Positions 1 to 8,952 of a stretch of 64,000 nucleotides of DNA are shown in pieces. Each line of letters opens with the position of its first letter. Within the stretch, counting starts at the first letter, position 1. The stretch comes from Gammaproteobacteria bacterium (GTDB lineage Bacteria > Pseudomonadota > Gammaproteobacteria > Pseudomonadales > Cellvibrionaceae), in the NCBI GenBank assembly GCA_021151835.1, contig JAGKWO010000009.1, forward strand, positions 186,001 through 250,000, read 5' to 3'. The notes below the pieces were generated by a model that was given only the letters and a program-made list of their open reading frames with translations, was not told where the DNA came from and made no database searches. The position numbers and the translations under genes are program-made.

Positions 1-2381
1 TGTTTACGAATGCTTTTTTATTAACCCGCCAATGGCGTGATACCCGTGAAGGGGTTGTGCTTGATTTATGGTGGGCTACCGGAACAGGTAGTTGCTGGAC
101 GCAAATTACCGCACAGGAAGTGGTGTTGTTTGTGCTACGCGAGCAAGCGCAAGAAATTCACCAGCGACTTAAATCCCTGCGGCAATGGCGTATGGCAGAA
201 GTCGATTTAAAAACTTTTCACAACCAGCCGGTCAACGCACTGTATTTCAAGCAACATCGCGTTGCGCGTGATGCGCAGGATATTTTTCAACAACAAGGCA
301 TCAATTTTTGGGAAGGTGATATCCGCCCGCCCGAGCGCTATTTGATGGAGCGTTTTATTACAGCGGCTGCACAGATCGAGATTTCATCCAACAGCGTGCC
401 GTTGCGCAATCCCAGGCTGGCTCCGGTCAGCGATAGCCTGTGGCGCCCGTCCTTGAAGATGCTATCGCTTGATATAGAAACGTCTATGGATGCCAAACAA
501 CTTTATTCGATTGGTGTCTGGTGTGATGCAGGGCAAAAAGTATTTATGGTCGGTGCGGGAGAAAATACTGACATCGTTATTTTTTGCGCCGATGCAAAAC
601 AATGTTTGTTGGCTTTTTTTGAATTTCTACAGGCTGCCGACCCGGATATTTTGATTGGCTGGAGCCTGGTGCAATTTGATTTGCTGGTGTTGGAGAAAAT
701 TTGTAACAGCTTGCAGATGGACTTGCAATTGGGACGCGGCGGGCAGGCGATTCATTGGCGCCATGACGATGCGGATACCGGGCGCAGCTATGTAGTTATT
801 CCCGGGCGCGTGGCCCTTGACGGCATCGAATTATTAAAAGCCGCTAATTACACTTACGAAAGCTATTCGCTGCAAAATGTTTCAGAAAAATTACTCGGAC
901 AAGGGAAATTGCTAAGCGGCGATAATCGTGGCGAAGATATTACCCTGTTATTTAACACTGACAAGCTTGCATTGGCGGAATACAACCTGCGCGATTGTGA
1001 ACTGGTATGGAAAATTTTTCTGCAACAGGAGCTGCTGGCATTTGCAATGGAGCGCAGCCAATTGACCGGTGTGTTACTGGACCGGATTGGCGGTTCAGTC
1101 GCTGCTTTCGAATATTTATATTTGCCGCGTTTGCACCGCCGTGGTTACGTTGCGCCTAACCTGGGTGAGTTGGAATCCGATATTTACAGCCCTGGTGGCT
1201 ACGTCATGAATTCACAGCCGGGCATTTATGACAATGTATTGGTGCTGGATTTTAAAAGCCTGTATCCGAGTATTATCCGTACGTTTTTAATTGACCCTTG
1301 TGCGTTCTGGGTTGCGCAACATCGCCAACTCGATGAAAAACAAACAGTACCCGGTTTTAATGGTGCTTATTTTGCGCGTGATGATCATATTCTGCCGCAG
1401 ATTATTGAACAATTATCTGCGGCACGTGATCGCGCCAAACAACATAAAGATGCGCCCCTGTCGCACGCCATAAAAATTATTATGAATTCCTTTTACGGTG
1501 TGCTCGGTTCTACCGGCTGCCGCTTCTTTGATCCGCGTGTATGTAGTTCAATTACCTTACGTGGCCACGATATTATCCAGCGCAGCCGGGATTGGATTGA
1601 GCAGCAAGGCTACGCGGTTATTTATGGCGATACGGATTCGCTATTTGTATGGCTGGAAAATAATTGCACTGGTTTGCCTGCAAAAACGCCGGCGCAATGC
1701 GATGTGATTGGCAAACGCCTCGCAAAAGAATTAAACCAATGGTGGCAACAAACCTTACTCACTGAATTTAATATTAACAGCGCATTGGAAATACAATACG
1801 AAACCCACTACCTGCGTTTTTTAATGCCCACGATTCGCGGTTCGGACCTGGGCACCAAAAAACGTTATGCCGGTTTGGTAGAGGTGAACGGCAAACGAGA
1901 AATGGTCTTTAAAGGTCTGGAAAACGTGCGCACAGACTGGACCCAATTGGCGAAGGATTTTCAAAGTGAACTTTATCGCAAGGTTTTTGCCGGCGAGGAT
2001 TATCTGGATTTTGTGCGTTCTACCAACGATGAGGTTTTGGCAGGCAAACGCGACCTGGAATTGATTTATCGCAAGCGGTTGCGTCGTCATTTGCACGAAT
2101 ACCAAAAAAATGTTCCACCCCATGTACAGGCTGCGCGCAAATATGTACAACTCACGGGGGAATCCATGCGACGCGGGGACTGGATCAGTTATTTGATTAC
2201 CACCAATGGTCCTGAACCGGTGGGGCAGTACGAAGTGGATATGGCGTTGCGCCAAAGCCCGATTGATTACCAGCATTATATCGATAAACAATTAACGCCA
2301 GTGGCCGATAGTATTTTGCATTTTTTAAATGAATCGTTAAATCAATTGGTTGACCAGCAACTTTCATTATTTGGTAAATAG
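1..2381 (+). CDS. polB: DNA polymerase II (family B), 5' end cut by window edge
   Basis: SOS-type repair polymerase with 3'-5' proofreading that restarts stalled forks and bypasses lesions. The frame is open to the left edge and its first residues (FTNAFLLTRQWRDT) align with the N-terminus of E. coli Pol II. The alignment suggests that bases 1-2 (TG) are the last two bases of the start codon, so only one base is missing. In full-length numbering, Exo I (DIE) lies near 158-160, Exo II is GWSLVQFDL, and Exo III is YNLRDCELV. Polymerase motif A (DFKSLYPSII) is near 417, motif B (KIIMNSFYGVLGS) near 492, and motif C (YGDTDS) near 542. All catalytic acids are present. The total of about 793 residues fits the family (E. 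coli 783). The GTG at 57 is internal, not the start. Family assignment is secure. Confidence 0.95.
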   Translation, partial: FTNAFLLTRQWRDTREGVVLDLWWATGTGSCWTQITAQEVVLFVLREQAQEIHQRLKSLRQWRMAEVDLKTFHNQPVNALYFKQHRVARDAQDIFQQQGINFWEGDIRPPERYLMERFITAAAQIEISSNSVPLRNPRLAPVSDSLWRPSLKMLSLDIETSMDAKQLYSIGVWCDAGQKVFMVGAGENTDIVIFCADAKQCLLAFFEFLQAADPDILIGWSLVQFDLLVLEKICNSLQMDLQLGRGGQAIHWRHDDADTGRSYVVIPGRVALDGIELLKAANYTYESYSLQNVSEKLLGQGKLLSGDNRGEDITLLFNTDKLALAEYNLRDCELVWKIFLQQELLAFAMERSQLTGVLLDRIGGSVAAFEYLYLPRLHRRGYVAPNLGELESDIYSPGGYVMNSQPGIYDNVLVLDFKSLYPSIIRTFLIDPCAFWVAQHRQLDEKQTVPGFNGAYFARDDHILPQIIEQLSAARDRAKQHKDAPLSHAIKIIMNSFYGVLGSTGCRFFDPRVCSSITLRGHDIIQRSRDWIEQQGYAVIYGDTDSLFVWLENNCTGLPAKTPAQCDVIGKRLAKELNQWWQQTLLTEFNINSALEIQYETHYLRFLMPTIRGSDLGTKKRYAGLVEVNGKREMVFKGLENVRTDWTQLAKDFQSELYRKVFAGEDYLDFVRSTNDEVLAGKRDLELIYRKRLRRHLHEYQKNVPPHVQAARKYVQLTGESMRRGDWISYLITTNGPEPVGQYEVDMALRQSPIDYQHYIDKQLTPVADSILHFLNESLNQLVDQQLSLFGK

Positions 2382-2486
2382 TGACTTGATCCGCAACCTG
2401 TAACAGATCGTATCCAACAGGAACCCCGTATTAATTATCCAGTCGATAATCTACCTGGTAAATTCATCGATAACGGGGACTACCTT

Positions 2487-2720
2487 ATGAGATGGCTATG
2501 TTTATTTGCGGTGATATTTTTGTTGGCTTGCAGCCAGCGACAGGTTTACGATTCAGTCCAAACCAGCCAGCGTAATGAATGTGAATTGCTAAGCGGTGTA
2601 CAACGTGCAGAATGTTTGCAGCGTTTGAGCCCCGATTATCAAACCTATGAGCGACAACGCCAGGCGTTGCTACAAGAAAATAATAAATCAACAGACGTTG
2701 ATGAATTCAAGAAACAGTAA
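2487..2720 (+). CDS. small lipoprotein of unknown function
   Basis: A 77-residue protein with a signal sequence and lipobox (LLAC, lipidated Cys about residue 15), so it is probably anchored in a membrane facing the periplasm. The mature part is short, hydrophilic and rich in Gln, Arg and Glu, with two further cysteines (ECELL, AECL) that could form a disulfide. A GGGGA ribosome site lies 7-8 bases before the ATG. It follows polB by 105 bases on the same strand but need not be co-transcribed. I recognise no family. The reading frame looks real because of the signal peptide and the ribosome site. Confidence 0.7.
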   Translation: MRWLCLFAVIFLLACSQRQVYDSVQTSQRNECELLSGVQRAECLQRLSPDYQTYERQRQALLQENNKSTDVDEFKKQ

Positions 2721-2778
2721 CGAATCGCCAGTAGCTGTTGTTAAATTATTTCAGGTTAATGACAAATGCCGCTGCTCA

Positions 2779-2810
2779 CCGGGATTTCTGCCCGGATTGT
2801 TAGTTTTTTA
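2779..2810 (+). terminator. weak possible terminator after small lipoprotein
   Basis: A 5-bp stem (CCGGG at 2779-2783, CCCGG at 2791-2795) with a 7-base loop is followed, after a short gap, by TTTTTT. The stem is short and the T-run is displaced, so this is tentative. Confidence 0.25.
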
Positions 2811-2999
2811 TCCCGCTCTAAGTAGTTAACATTTTTAATATGTCATGGGTGCGGCACAGTTTGTTGTGTTCGGGACTCACTCTCCGCGGCTGGAAATGCC
2901 AGTTCGGCTTCAGCCCCGGATAAGTTGGAATTCGGGTATTGTGAGGATGTTGCCGTTCGGGCTATAGTCCGTCTCCCTTAGTTAGTGACAGGTTGCTCC

Positions 3000-3410
3000 A
3001 TGGCTGATATCGATGAGGTTCTGGATTTACTGCGCGGATACAATGAACCCGTGCCGGTACCTTTGGAATTACCCGATGAAGACCGTCTGGTCGAGATAGA
3101 GGAAGAGATCCTTCTGCCGATCCCGCGCGAGATGCGTACCTTTTTACTGGAAGCCAGCGACGTGGTTTACGGTGGTATCGAACCGGTGACTGCTGCCGAT
3201 CCCCATTCCCACACCTATTTACCTGAAGTGACGGCTGTTGCCTGGTCCCAGGGTGTGCCGCGTTACCTGATGCCACTCTGTGAAACCAACGGCAATTACT
3301 ATTGCGTCGAACCGGAAGGCGAAGTGGTATTTTGGCGCGATGGCGATTTAACCGATGAAACCTGGCCGTCAGTGTGGCATTGGGTCAGGGATGTGTGGCT
3401 GGAGTCTTGA
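3000..3410 (+). CDS. SMI1/KNR4 (SUKH) family protein
   Basis: An acidic 136-residue protein with the SUKH pattern: an N-terminal helix, LVEIEEEILLPIPREMRTFLLEASDVVYGGIEP, then a strand-rich half ending PSVWHWVRDVW. SUKH domains are best known as immunity proteins for contact-dependent or polymorphic toxins, but stand-alone housekeeping members of this type occur widely in Gammaproteobacteria. The ATG at 3000 is preferred over the GTG at 2985 because the domain begins immediately after it. There is no toxin beside it: polB/lipoprotein lie upstream and a lytic transglycosylase lies 130 bases downstream. The exact role is unknown. Confidence 0.75.
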   Translation: MADIDEVLDLLRGYNEPVPVPLELPDEDRLVEIEEEILLPIPREMRTFLLEASDVVYGGIEPVTAADPHSHTYLPEVTAVAWSQGVPRYLMPLCETNGNYYCVEPEGEVVFWRDGDLTDETWPSVWHWVRDVWLES

Positions 3411-3540
3411 TGGACTGCTGCTGGAAGACGCGAGTCAGGTCACGAAAACAGATTCTTGTGCCACACGAAATTTGCCGCTGGGCTACACTCAATCTCCCGG
3501 TCACTCATCCGTGACCAATCATCCGTTATGAGAATTTGCT

Positions 3541-4335
3541 GTGCGATTATCTTCCGCCTTAACCTTGAGCATGCTTCTGGCCTTCGCCAGCGGGCAGCTG
3601 TGGGCCGAAGATCAAGTCGTCGAGGCCGCGACAGTGGCAGAGGCAAGGTCACAGGAGTCGAGCCTTTCCGATTTTGAAGCCCAGGTTCGCCGGGTCGCGG
3701 AACAAACGGCGGCCGATGAAAAGGCGCGCAAGGAACAGGAACGAAAAGAATATGAAGCCGCTGCGAAAAAGCAGGAGTTCAAGTTTTTTAAATATCGCAA
3801 AGATGGCGCAGTAGCCTATTCTGATCGCCAGCCCCACAAAACCGATTTTGAAGTGATTGTTTACAACTCTTGCTATGCCTGTAATCCGCTTTCGCGTATT
3901 GATTGGCGTGGCACCCGTTTGTATCTCACTGAATTTACCTATTCCATCAGCCGTAATGCGAGCAAATACGGTGTCGATCCCGCATTGGTGCGTGCGGTTA
4001 TTCATGCGGAGTCCAACTTTAATCCACTCGCCCGTTCGCGCAAGGGTGCGAATGGTTTAATGCAGCTAATGCCGGGCACTGCACGCGATATGGGAGTAAA
4101 AGACGTGGCCAACGCCGCTGATAATATTGAAGGTGGGGTCAAGTATCTCGCCTGGTTGCTTAAACGTTTCAAGGGCGACATTACCCTCGCAACGGCTGCG
4201 TACAATGCGGGGCCTGGAGCGGTGGAGAAATATCGCGGCGTCCCGCCATTTGAAGAAACCAAAACGTATGTATTCCGTGTGAACATCCTGCATCAACGCT
4301 ACAAAACCCAGTTGGCGTCCCTCGCGCGCAATTAA
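3541..4335 (+). CDS. lytic murein transglycosylase, SLT domain
   Basis: A 264-residue exported enzyme that cleaves the MurNAc-GlcNAc bond of peptidoglycan with anhydro-ring formation. It has a signal peptide (to about residue 22, LWAED), then a charged coiled-coil stretch (about 44-80) and a DUF4124-like strand segment (KDGAVAYSDRQ). A C-terminal SLT domain (about 133-255) contains the catalytic Glu157 in HAESNFNPLARS, then GLMQLMPGTA and AAYNAGPGAVEKY. The start is GTG at 3541; the frame has no upstream alternative giving a signal peptide. The gene stands alone. The family is clear, but I cannot place it with a named MltC/Slt paralogue. Two cysteines (SCYACN) before the catalytic domain may form a disulfide. 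Confidence 0.88.
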   Translation: MRLSSALTLSMLLAFASGQLWAEDQVVEAATVAEARSQESSLSDFEAQVRRVAEQTAADEKARKEQERKEYEAAAKKQEFKFFKYRKDGAVAYSDRQPHKTDFEVIVYNSCYACNPLSRIDWRGTRLYLTEFTYSISRNASKYGVDPALVRAVIHAESNFNPLARSRKGANGLMQLMPGTARDMGVKDVANAADNIEGGVKYLAWLLKRFKGDITLATAAYNAGPGAVEKYRGVPPFEETKTYVFRVNILHQRYKTQLASLARN

Positions 4336-4542
4336 GCCCTTCATATTTTTATTTAAATCATTCCTGTCCTTATTCCCGTTCTTTTACTAACCCGCAATCC
4401 GGCGCTGTCATCCATAACAAAAGATTCTAATTCTGCCATCATTTTTTGCTCAAATAACAAGCGTTTTTGCCGCTATAGAGATTAGCCCTCACTCTTTGGT
4501 ATGGGGGCATCCCTACAATTCTCAGCAAAAGTGGATGGCATT

Positions 4543-5607
4543 ATGATTATTTCGAACGCCTGGATTGGCATGGCCGCGCAACGGGATTATCGCGAAGAAC
4601 ATAAAGTGACCGAAGTTATAGAAATATGGCTGGACCAGCCGCCGAACGAGCCAACATTTGCGGAGCATATTGCACCGCCGGAACCGGAAGTGGATTTATC
4701 GCGGGTTGGTTCATTGCTGGCGATGTACCGCACCAAAGAGACTCTCGATTTAACTCCCCACATGGATTCGCGTTCACGCTTAAACCTGATGATTCTGGAA
4801 TCCCTCTATAAATCCATCACCGGGAACGAATTGAAAGTAACTACCCCCGATGAAATGCGTACAAAAATAAAGGCGAAGATGGAGTCGCTGGACGTAGAGA
4901 CAACACCGCCTGCGCGTGTAACCACAACACGTGCTAACACCGGCCCCGGTGTGGTTTATCAACGCCATGAACGCTACCAGGAACAGGAAACATTGAAGTT
5001 CCAGGCGGTTGGCGTTGTGCGCACTGCCGATGGCCGCGAAATTGATTTTTCCGTCGCTATGAATATGAGCCGCGAATTCGTGCAGGAATCCAATCTTGAT
5101 TTACAGGCGGGCAGCAAAAAAATTGATCCCTTGGTGATTAACTTTGACGGGCAGGGCGCTGCACTCAGTCAAACCCGTTTTGAATTTGATCTGGATAACA
5201 ATGGAACCACAGAGCAAATTGCACAGTTGCGGCCGGGCAGTGGTTATCTGGCATTGGATAAAAATGGCGATGGCACTATTAACAATGGCGGTGAATTATT
5301 TGGGCCCAGTAGCGGGCGTGGTTTTGCAGAACTGGCTGTGTACGACGAAGACGGAAATAATTTTATTGATGAAGCGGACAGTATTTATCACCAGCTGCGC
5401 ATCTGGATGATCAATGAAGATGGAAGTGCGCAATTGGCGGCACTGGGTGATAAAAATATCGGTGCGATTTTTCTCGGGCATGTGTCATCGCCATTCCAGT
5501 TAAAAGATGAAGGCAACAATTCGCTGGGCGACGTGGTTAATTCCGGAATCTATTTAACCGAGGATGGTAAGGCGGGTGTTATCCAGGAAATTAATTTAAG
5601 TGTGTAG
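4543..5607 (+). CDS. conserved protein with EF-hand-like calcium motifs
   Basis: A 354-residue protein without a signal peptide or membrane segment. The N-terminal 150 residues are polar, and the middle carries an AVGVVRTADGREIDFSVAMNMSREF segment of beta type. The C-terminal third holds three Asp-rich loops: DLDNNG (about 216-221), DKNGDG (about 239-244) and DEDGNNFID (about 268-276). These resemble EF-hand/dockerin-type calcium sites and are followed by a beta-rich tail. This architecture recurs as a conserved hypothetical in gammaproteobacteria; its function is unknown. I chose ATG 4543 because a GGA ribosome site lies 7 bases upstream; ATG 4501 would add 14 residues and has no such site. 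A secretion route, if any, is not visible. Confidence 0.75.
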   Translation: MIISNAWIGMAAQRDYREEHKVTEVIEIWLDQPPNEPTFAEHIAPPEPEVDLSRVGSLLAMYRTKETLDLTPHMDSRSRLNLMILESLYKSITGNELKVTTPDEMRTKIKAKMESLDVETTPPARVTTTRANTGPGVVYQRHERYQEQETLKFQAVGVVRTADGREIDFSVAMNMSREFVQESNLDLQAGSKKIDPLVINFDGQGAALSQTRFEFDLDNNGTTEQIAQLRPGSGYLALDKNGDGTINNGGELFGPSSGRGFAELAVYDEDGNNFIDEADSIYHQLRIWMINEDGSAQLAALGDKNIGAIFLGHVSSPFQLKDEGNNSLGDVVNSGIYLTEDGKAGVIQEINLSV

Positions 5608-5632
5608 TAAATAATGTCTGCAACTTTTAAAA

Positions 5633-5660
5633 CAACAAGCCCCTTAGCCGGGGCTCGTTG
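5633..5660 (-). terminator. rho-independent terminator, possibly bidirectional
   Basis: A hairpin with stem AGCCCC/GGGGCT extended by CAAC/GTTG sits between two convergent genes. On the reverse strand it is followed by TTTTAAAAG, so it mainly serves the reverse-strand gene ending at 5709. The forward side lacks a T-run. Confidence 0.6.
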
Positions 5661-5708
5661 CAGTGGTCATCACAACAATAATTGTAATTAATCTCCAGAG
5701 CTTGTTGT

Positions 5709-6188
5709 TTATTTGGCATCCGCGCGAACAACCAATTCATTTCCACTGCGCAGACTCGCAAAAGATTCGCTGCCAATTCCGGTAGCACGAACTTCTTCAT
5801 TGAATTTTACATGCAGAATATTTTGTGTTTTGTGTTCACGCAGTTTTACGGTGAGATCTTCAGAATTTACGGCAAGAATTTCGCCTTTGATTTCACCGGC
5901 AACAGGATTGGACACGCGATTTTTTAGCGTAACAGTATCACCCGCTCTCAATGATGCCAACTTCATTGCACGGCCTTTGGTGGTTGCTACCTTCGCGCCT
6001 TTCACTACATTAAATGTTTTGGTTTCGCCAGCCTCGGTTTTAATAGTGATAGTGCTTGCCGCTTCACTCACGCTTTGCACTACACCGGGAACTTCTTTGT
6101 AAGAAACAAAAGAGTAAGCGCTTGCGAAGGAAGAAAGGCTAACCAGTGAAACCAGGGCCAGTGCTTTTACAAAAGGAACTTTAGTCAT
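5709..6188 (-). CDS. exported small beta-rich protein, unknown function
   Basis: A 159-residue protein with a clear signal peptide (cleavage near SSFASA/YS). The mature part is made of repeated beta-type segments (GVVQSVSEAASTITIKT, GEIKGEILAVNSEDLTVKL), like the DUF5666/OB-like repeats found in periplasmic proteins. It contains no cysteines or catalytic signature. An AGAGG ribosome site precedes the ATG. It is monocistronic and ends in a hairpin terminator. Its upstream region is unusually long and carries two related palindromes, suggesting regulated expression. The function is not assignable; a periplasmic binding or stress role would be a guess. Confidence 0.72.
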   Translation of the reverse strand: MTKVPFVKALALVSLVSLSSFASAYSFVSYKEVPGVVQSVSEAASTITIKTEAGETKTFNVVKGAKVATTKGRAMKLASLRAGDTVTLKNRVSNPVAGEIKGEILAVNSEDLTVKLREHKTQNILHVKFNEEVRATGIGSESFASLRSGNELVVRADAK

Positions 6189-6518
6189 GATAAAAAACCT
6201 CTAAACAATAGGATGTCGGGGGAAACAACGTTGTCATCAGCTCGCAAGTTGATTATAGGCAAGCGGAAAATTTATTTGTTACCTTTTGTTACGATTTTTT
6301 AAACTGTTTTGTCACTAAAAGCGAAATAAACAGTATTTTTATTCATATATGAAATATTAAAAATAATTTTAACTTTAATAAGTTATTAAAAGCACAAAAT
6401 AGAGGCATACGTAATGGCTTTTTGTTACCTATTGTAATGTTTTGGTGTTTTTGTGTGGTTGCTTCTGGTGCAAAAAAGACAACGTTGTCTATTGATGGGT
6501 GCATTTTTGGTGCGCAAT
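6189..6518. other. long AT-rich regulatory region with paired palindromes
   Basis: About 330 bases without a gene, upstream of the reverse-strand exported protein. It holds a palindrome with core ACAACGTTGT at 6225-6234 and a 14-bp perfect palindrome AGACAACGTTGTCT at 6477-6490, sharing the core ACAACGTTGTC. An imperfect direct repeat starting TTGTTACCT lies at 6276-6293 and 6422-6439 (15 of 18 positions agree). These look like protein-binding sites; the regulator is unknown. Confidence 0.4.
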
Positions 6519-6547
6519 AAAAAACCCGCTCAAGAGCGGGTTTTTTT
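6519..6547 (-). terminator. strong bidirectional terminator after argF
   Basis: A stem AAAACCCGCTC/GAGCGGGTTTT with a very short loop, flanked by A-run and T-run, lies 23 bases beyond the argF stop codon. It is functional in shape on both strands. Confidence 0.85.
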
Positions 6548-6569
6548 AGTTTTAGCGCGATCAAAAGAA

Positions 6570-7493
6570 TTAATGATTAAACAGGAATTCCATCAACGCA
6601 TTTTGCGCATGCATACGATTTTCCGCTTCTTCCCAAACAACCGAGTCTGGGGCGTCCAGGATTTCCGCGCTGACTTCTTTACCGCGGTAGGCTGGTAGGC
6701 AATGCATAAATACGGCGTTGCTATTGGCATGGCTCATCAGTTCTTTATTGACTTGATAGCCCATAAAGATTTTTTCGCGTTGTTTCTTTTCATCTTCCTG
6801 GCCCATGGAGGCCCAGGTGTCAGTCACAACCAGATCAGCGCCGGCAACTGCTGCACGCGGATCATTGCTTAATGCCACACGATGTTGGTAGGGCGTTACA
6901 AATTCATCTTCCGGTTCAAAACCTTTCGGAGTGGCAATACGCAATTCAAAATCGCACAGCTCGGCGGCCTGTATATAGGAGTTGCACATGTTGTTGCCAT
7001 CGCCTACCCAGGCAACGGTTTTGCCCGCGAGCGAACCGCGTTGTTCAACGTAAGTCTGGATGTCCGCCAGTAGCTGGCATGGGTGAAACTCATCGGTTAA
7101 CCCATTGATCACTGGTACGCGTGAGTATTCGGCGAAGCGTTCGACGGTATCGTGGCCAAAGGTACGGATCATCACCATATCGACCATGCTGGCGATGCAA
7201 CGCGCAGCGTCTTCAATGGGCTCACCGCGGCCGAGTTGTGAATCTTTGGTCGACAGGAAAATTGCATGGCCACCCAATTTGGCAACGCCGGATTCAAAGG
7301 AGACACGGGTGCGGGTGGAGTTTTTTTCGAAAATCATGGCCAGCACTTTATTATCGAATAGGGCTGGTGCTTTACCCTGGCGCAGCAGGGCTTTGAGTTC
7401 GATGGCACGCGCGATGATGTGTTGGAGTTCGTCGCGGTTAACGTCGTTCAGGGTCAGGAAATGTCTCGGCGCCTTGGAGGGAACCATAATCAT
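6570..7493 (-). CDS. argF: ornithine carbamoyltransferase
   Basis: Converts ornithine and carbamoyl phosphate to citrulline in arginine biosynthesis, in the cytoplasm. The carbamoyl-phosphate loop STRTR is at 59-63, followed by the HPCQLLAD motif and, near the C-terminus, the ornithine/Cys motif HCLPAYRG at 264-271. Length 307 is normal for the anabolic enzyme. The ATG at 7487 (third residue) has better spacing from the AAGAG ribosome site, so the first two residues may not be translated. It lies 41 bases downstream of argD on the same strand, probably co-transcribed, and ends at a strong terminator. Confidence 0.95.
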   Translation of the reverse strand: MIMVPSKAPRHFLTLNDVNRDELQHIIARAIELKALLRQGKAPALFDNKVLAMIFEKNSTRTRVSFESGVAKLGGHAIFLSTKDSQLGRGEPIEDAARCIASMVDMVMIRTFGHDTVERFAEYSRVPVINGLTDEFHPCQLLADIQTYVEQRGSLAGKTVAWVGDGNNMCNSYIQAAELCDFELRIATPKGFEPEDEFVTPYQHRVALSNDPRAAVAGADLVVTDTWASMGQEDEKKQREKIFMGYQVNKELMSHANSNAVFMHCLPAYRGKEVSAEILDAPDSVVWEEAENRMHAQNALMEFLFNH

Positions 7494-7534
7494 GCTCTTT
7501 ATATTGCAGTGCGCGCGTTATTGCGCGCACTTGT

Positions 7535-8698
7535 TTAAAACTCTGTAACCAGTTGTACCACCTTGGCAACCAGTTCATCGGCTTCCGCATCCGTGAGGAT
7601 AAAGGTGGGCAGCAAACGGATGGTATTCAGGGCGGTTACATTGATCAGTACACCCAGGTCCCGGCCTTTCTGGACCAGGTCACCACAAGGTGCATTCAGC
7701 TCAATACCAATCATCAAGCCTTTACCGCGAATCTCGACCACTTTGGCATTACCTGCCAATGCCGTTTTAAAGTCATTCAAAAGCTTGTCGCCCAGAACTT
7801 TGGCGCGGTCGATCAACCCTGAACCCTGTAACGTCTCTACTACCGCAATACCTGCGCTACAGGCCAGCGGGTTGCCGCCGAATGTTGTGCCGTGGTTGCC
7901 GGCTTGCAGAACTTCTGCGGCTTTGCCGCGTGCGAGGCAGGCGCCGATCGGCATACCGTTGCCCAGGCCTTTGGCGGTAGTGACCACATCCGGCAGGATG
8001 CCGTTGTGCTGGTAAGCGAAGTAGGTACCGGTACGGCCATTGCCGGTCTGGATTTCATCCAGCATCAACAGCAACTGGTGTTGATCGGCGATAGCACGCA
8101 ACTCGTTCAGGTAATTAGCCGCAGGCACACGTACACCGCCTTCGCCCTGGACCGGTTCAACCAGGATGGCGACGATATTCTTGTGTTCGGCAAGAGCGGC
8201 TTTTACTGCCGGGACATCGTTATAAGGAACACGGATAAAACCTTCCACCAGTGGCTCAAAACCGATTTGTACCTTGGTATTGCCGGTGGCGGTGAGGGTC
8301 GCCATGGTCCTGCCGTGGAAGCTATTGCTCATCACAATAATGGTCGGGTTTTTCACCCCTTTATCATTGCCGTATTTGCGCGCGATTTTGATCGCCGCTT
8401 CATTGGCTTCCGCGCCGGAGTTGGAAAAAAATACTTTGTCCATGCCCGAAACCTGAATCAGCAGATCGCCCAAACGTTGTTGCTGGGGGATGTTGTACAG
8501 GTTGGAGGTATGTATCAGTGTAGCCGCCTGTTCAGCGATGGCTTTAGTCACTGCCGGATGGCTATAACCCAGGGCACACACGGCGATGCCGCTGATTCCG
8601 TCCAGATAGGATTTACCCTGATCATCCCACACTCGGCTACCTTCGCCTCTGGTGAGGGTAAGGGTTCTGGTGCCGTAAGTGTTCATCAGGCTGGTCAT
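7535..8698 (-). CDS. argD: acetylornithine aminotransferase
   Basis: PLP-dependent class III aminotransferase that makes N-acetylornithine from the semialdehyde (and may also act as succinyldiaminopimelate transaminase). PLP contacts are SNSGAEANEAAIK (92-104), DEIQTGNGRTG (Asp214) and the Schiff-base lysine in TTAKGLGNG (Lys243). Length 387 is typical. A CGGAGA ribosome site precedes the ATG. It is the first gene of an argD-argF pair. A TGAATATTAAT sequence about 60 bases upstream resembles half of an ARG box but is too degenerate to call. Confidence 0.95.
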   Translation of the reverse strand: MTSLMNTYGTRTLTLTRGEGSRVWDDQGKSYLDGISGIAVCALGYSHPAVTKAIAEQAATLIHTSNLYNIPQQQRLGDLLIQVSGMDKVFFSNSGAEANEAAIKIARKYGNDKGVKNPTIIVMSNSFHGRTMATLTATGNTKVQIGFEPLVEGFIRVPYNDVPAVKAALAEHKNIVAILVEPVQGEGGVRVPAANYLNELRAIADQHQLLLMLDEIQTGNGRTGTYFAYQHNGILPDVVTTAKGLGNGMPIGACLARGKAAEVLQAGNHGTTFGGNPLACSAGIAVVETLQGSGLIDRAKVLGDKLLNDFKTALAGNAKVVEIRGKGLMIGIELNAPCGDLVQKGRDLGVLINVTALNTIRLLPTFILTDAEADELVAKVVQLVTEF

Positions 8699-8952
8699 GG
8701 CAATCTCCGTAAAAAAACAAAGCCGCAGGCCGATCAGGGAAAGGCCATCAGGCGATTAATATTCATTAGTAAGCAGAGGGATTTTTTGCTGGTCAGGCAT
8801 TATTACTGACGGGCGGATCGCGGAAATTACGTTACGCGCGGCAAAAAATAGGCAGCAAATATATAAGTTATTGCGAATATTGGCAAATTTGCTGCCGTAT
8901 GGCGTGTTTTTTAATAGCGTAAAATTGTTTTTAATAACAGGTTAACCGGCTT

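Noticed and set aside
7892..8809. 305-residue forward open frame opposite argD
   Set aside because: Antisense shadow of argD; no recognisable domain and no start signal.
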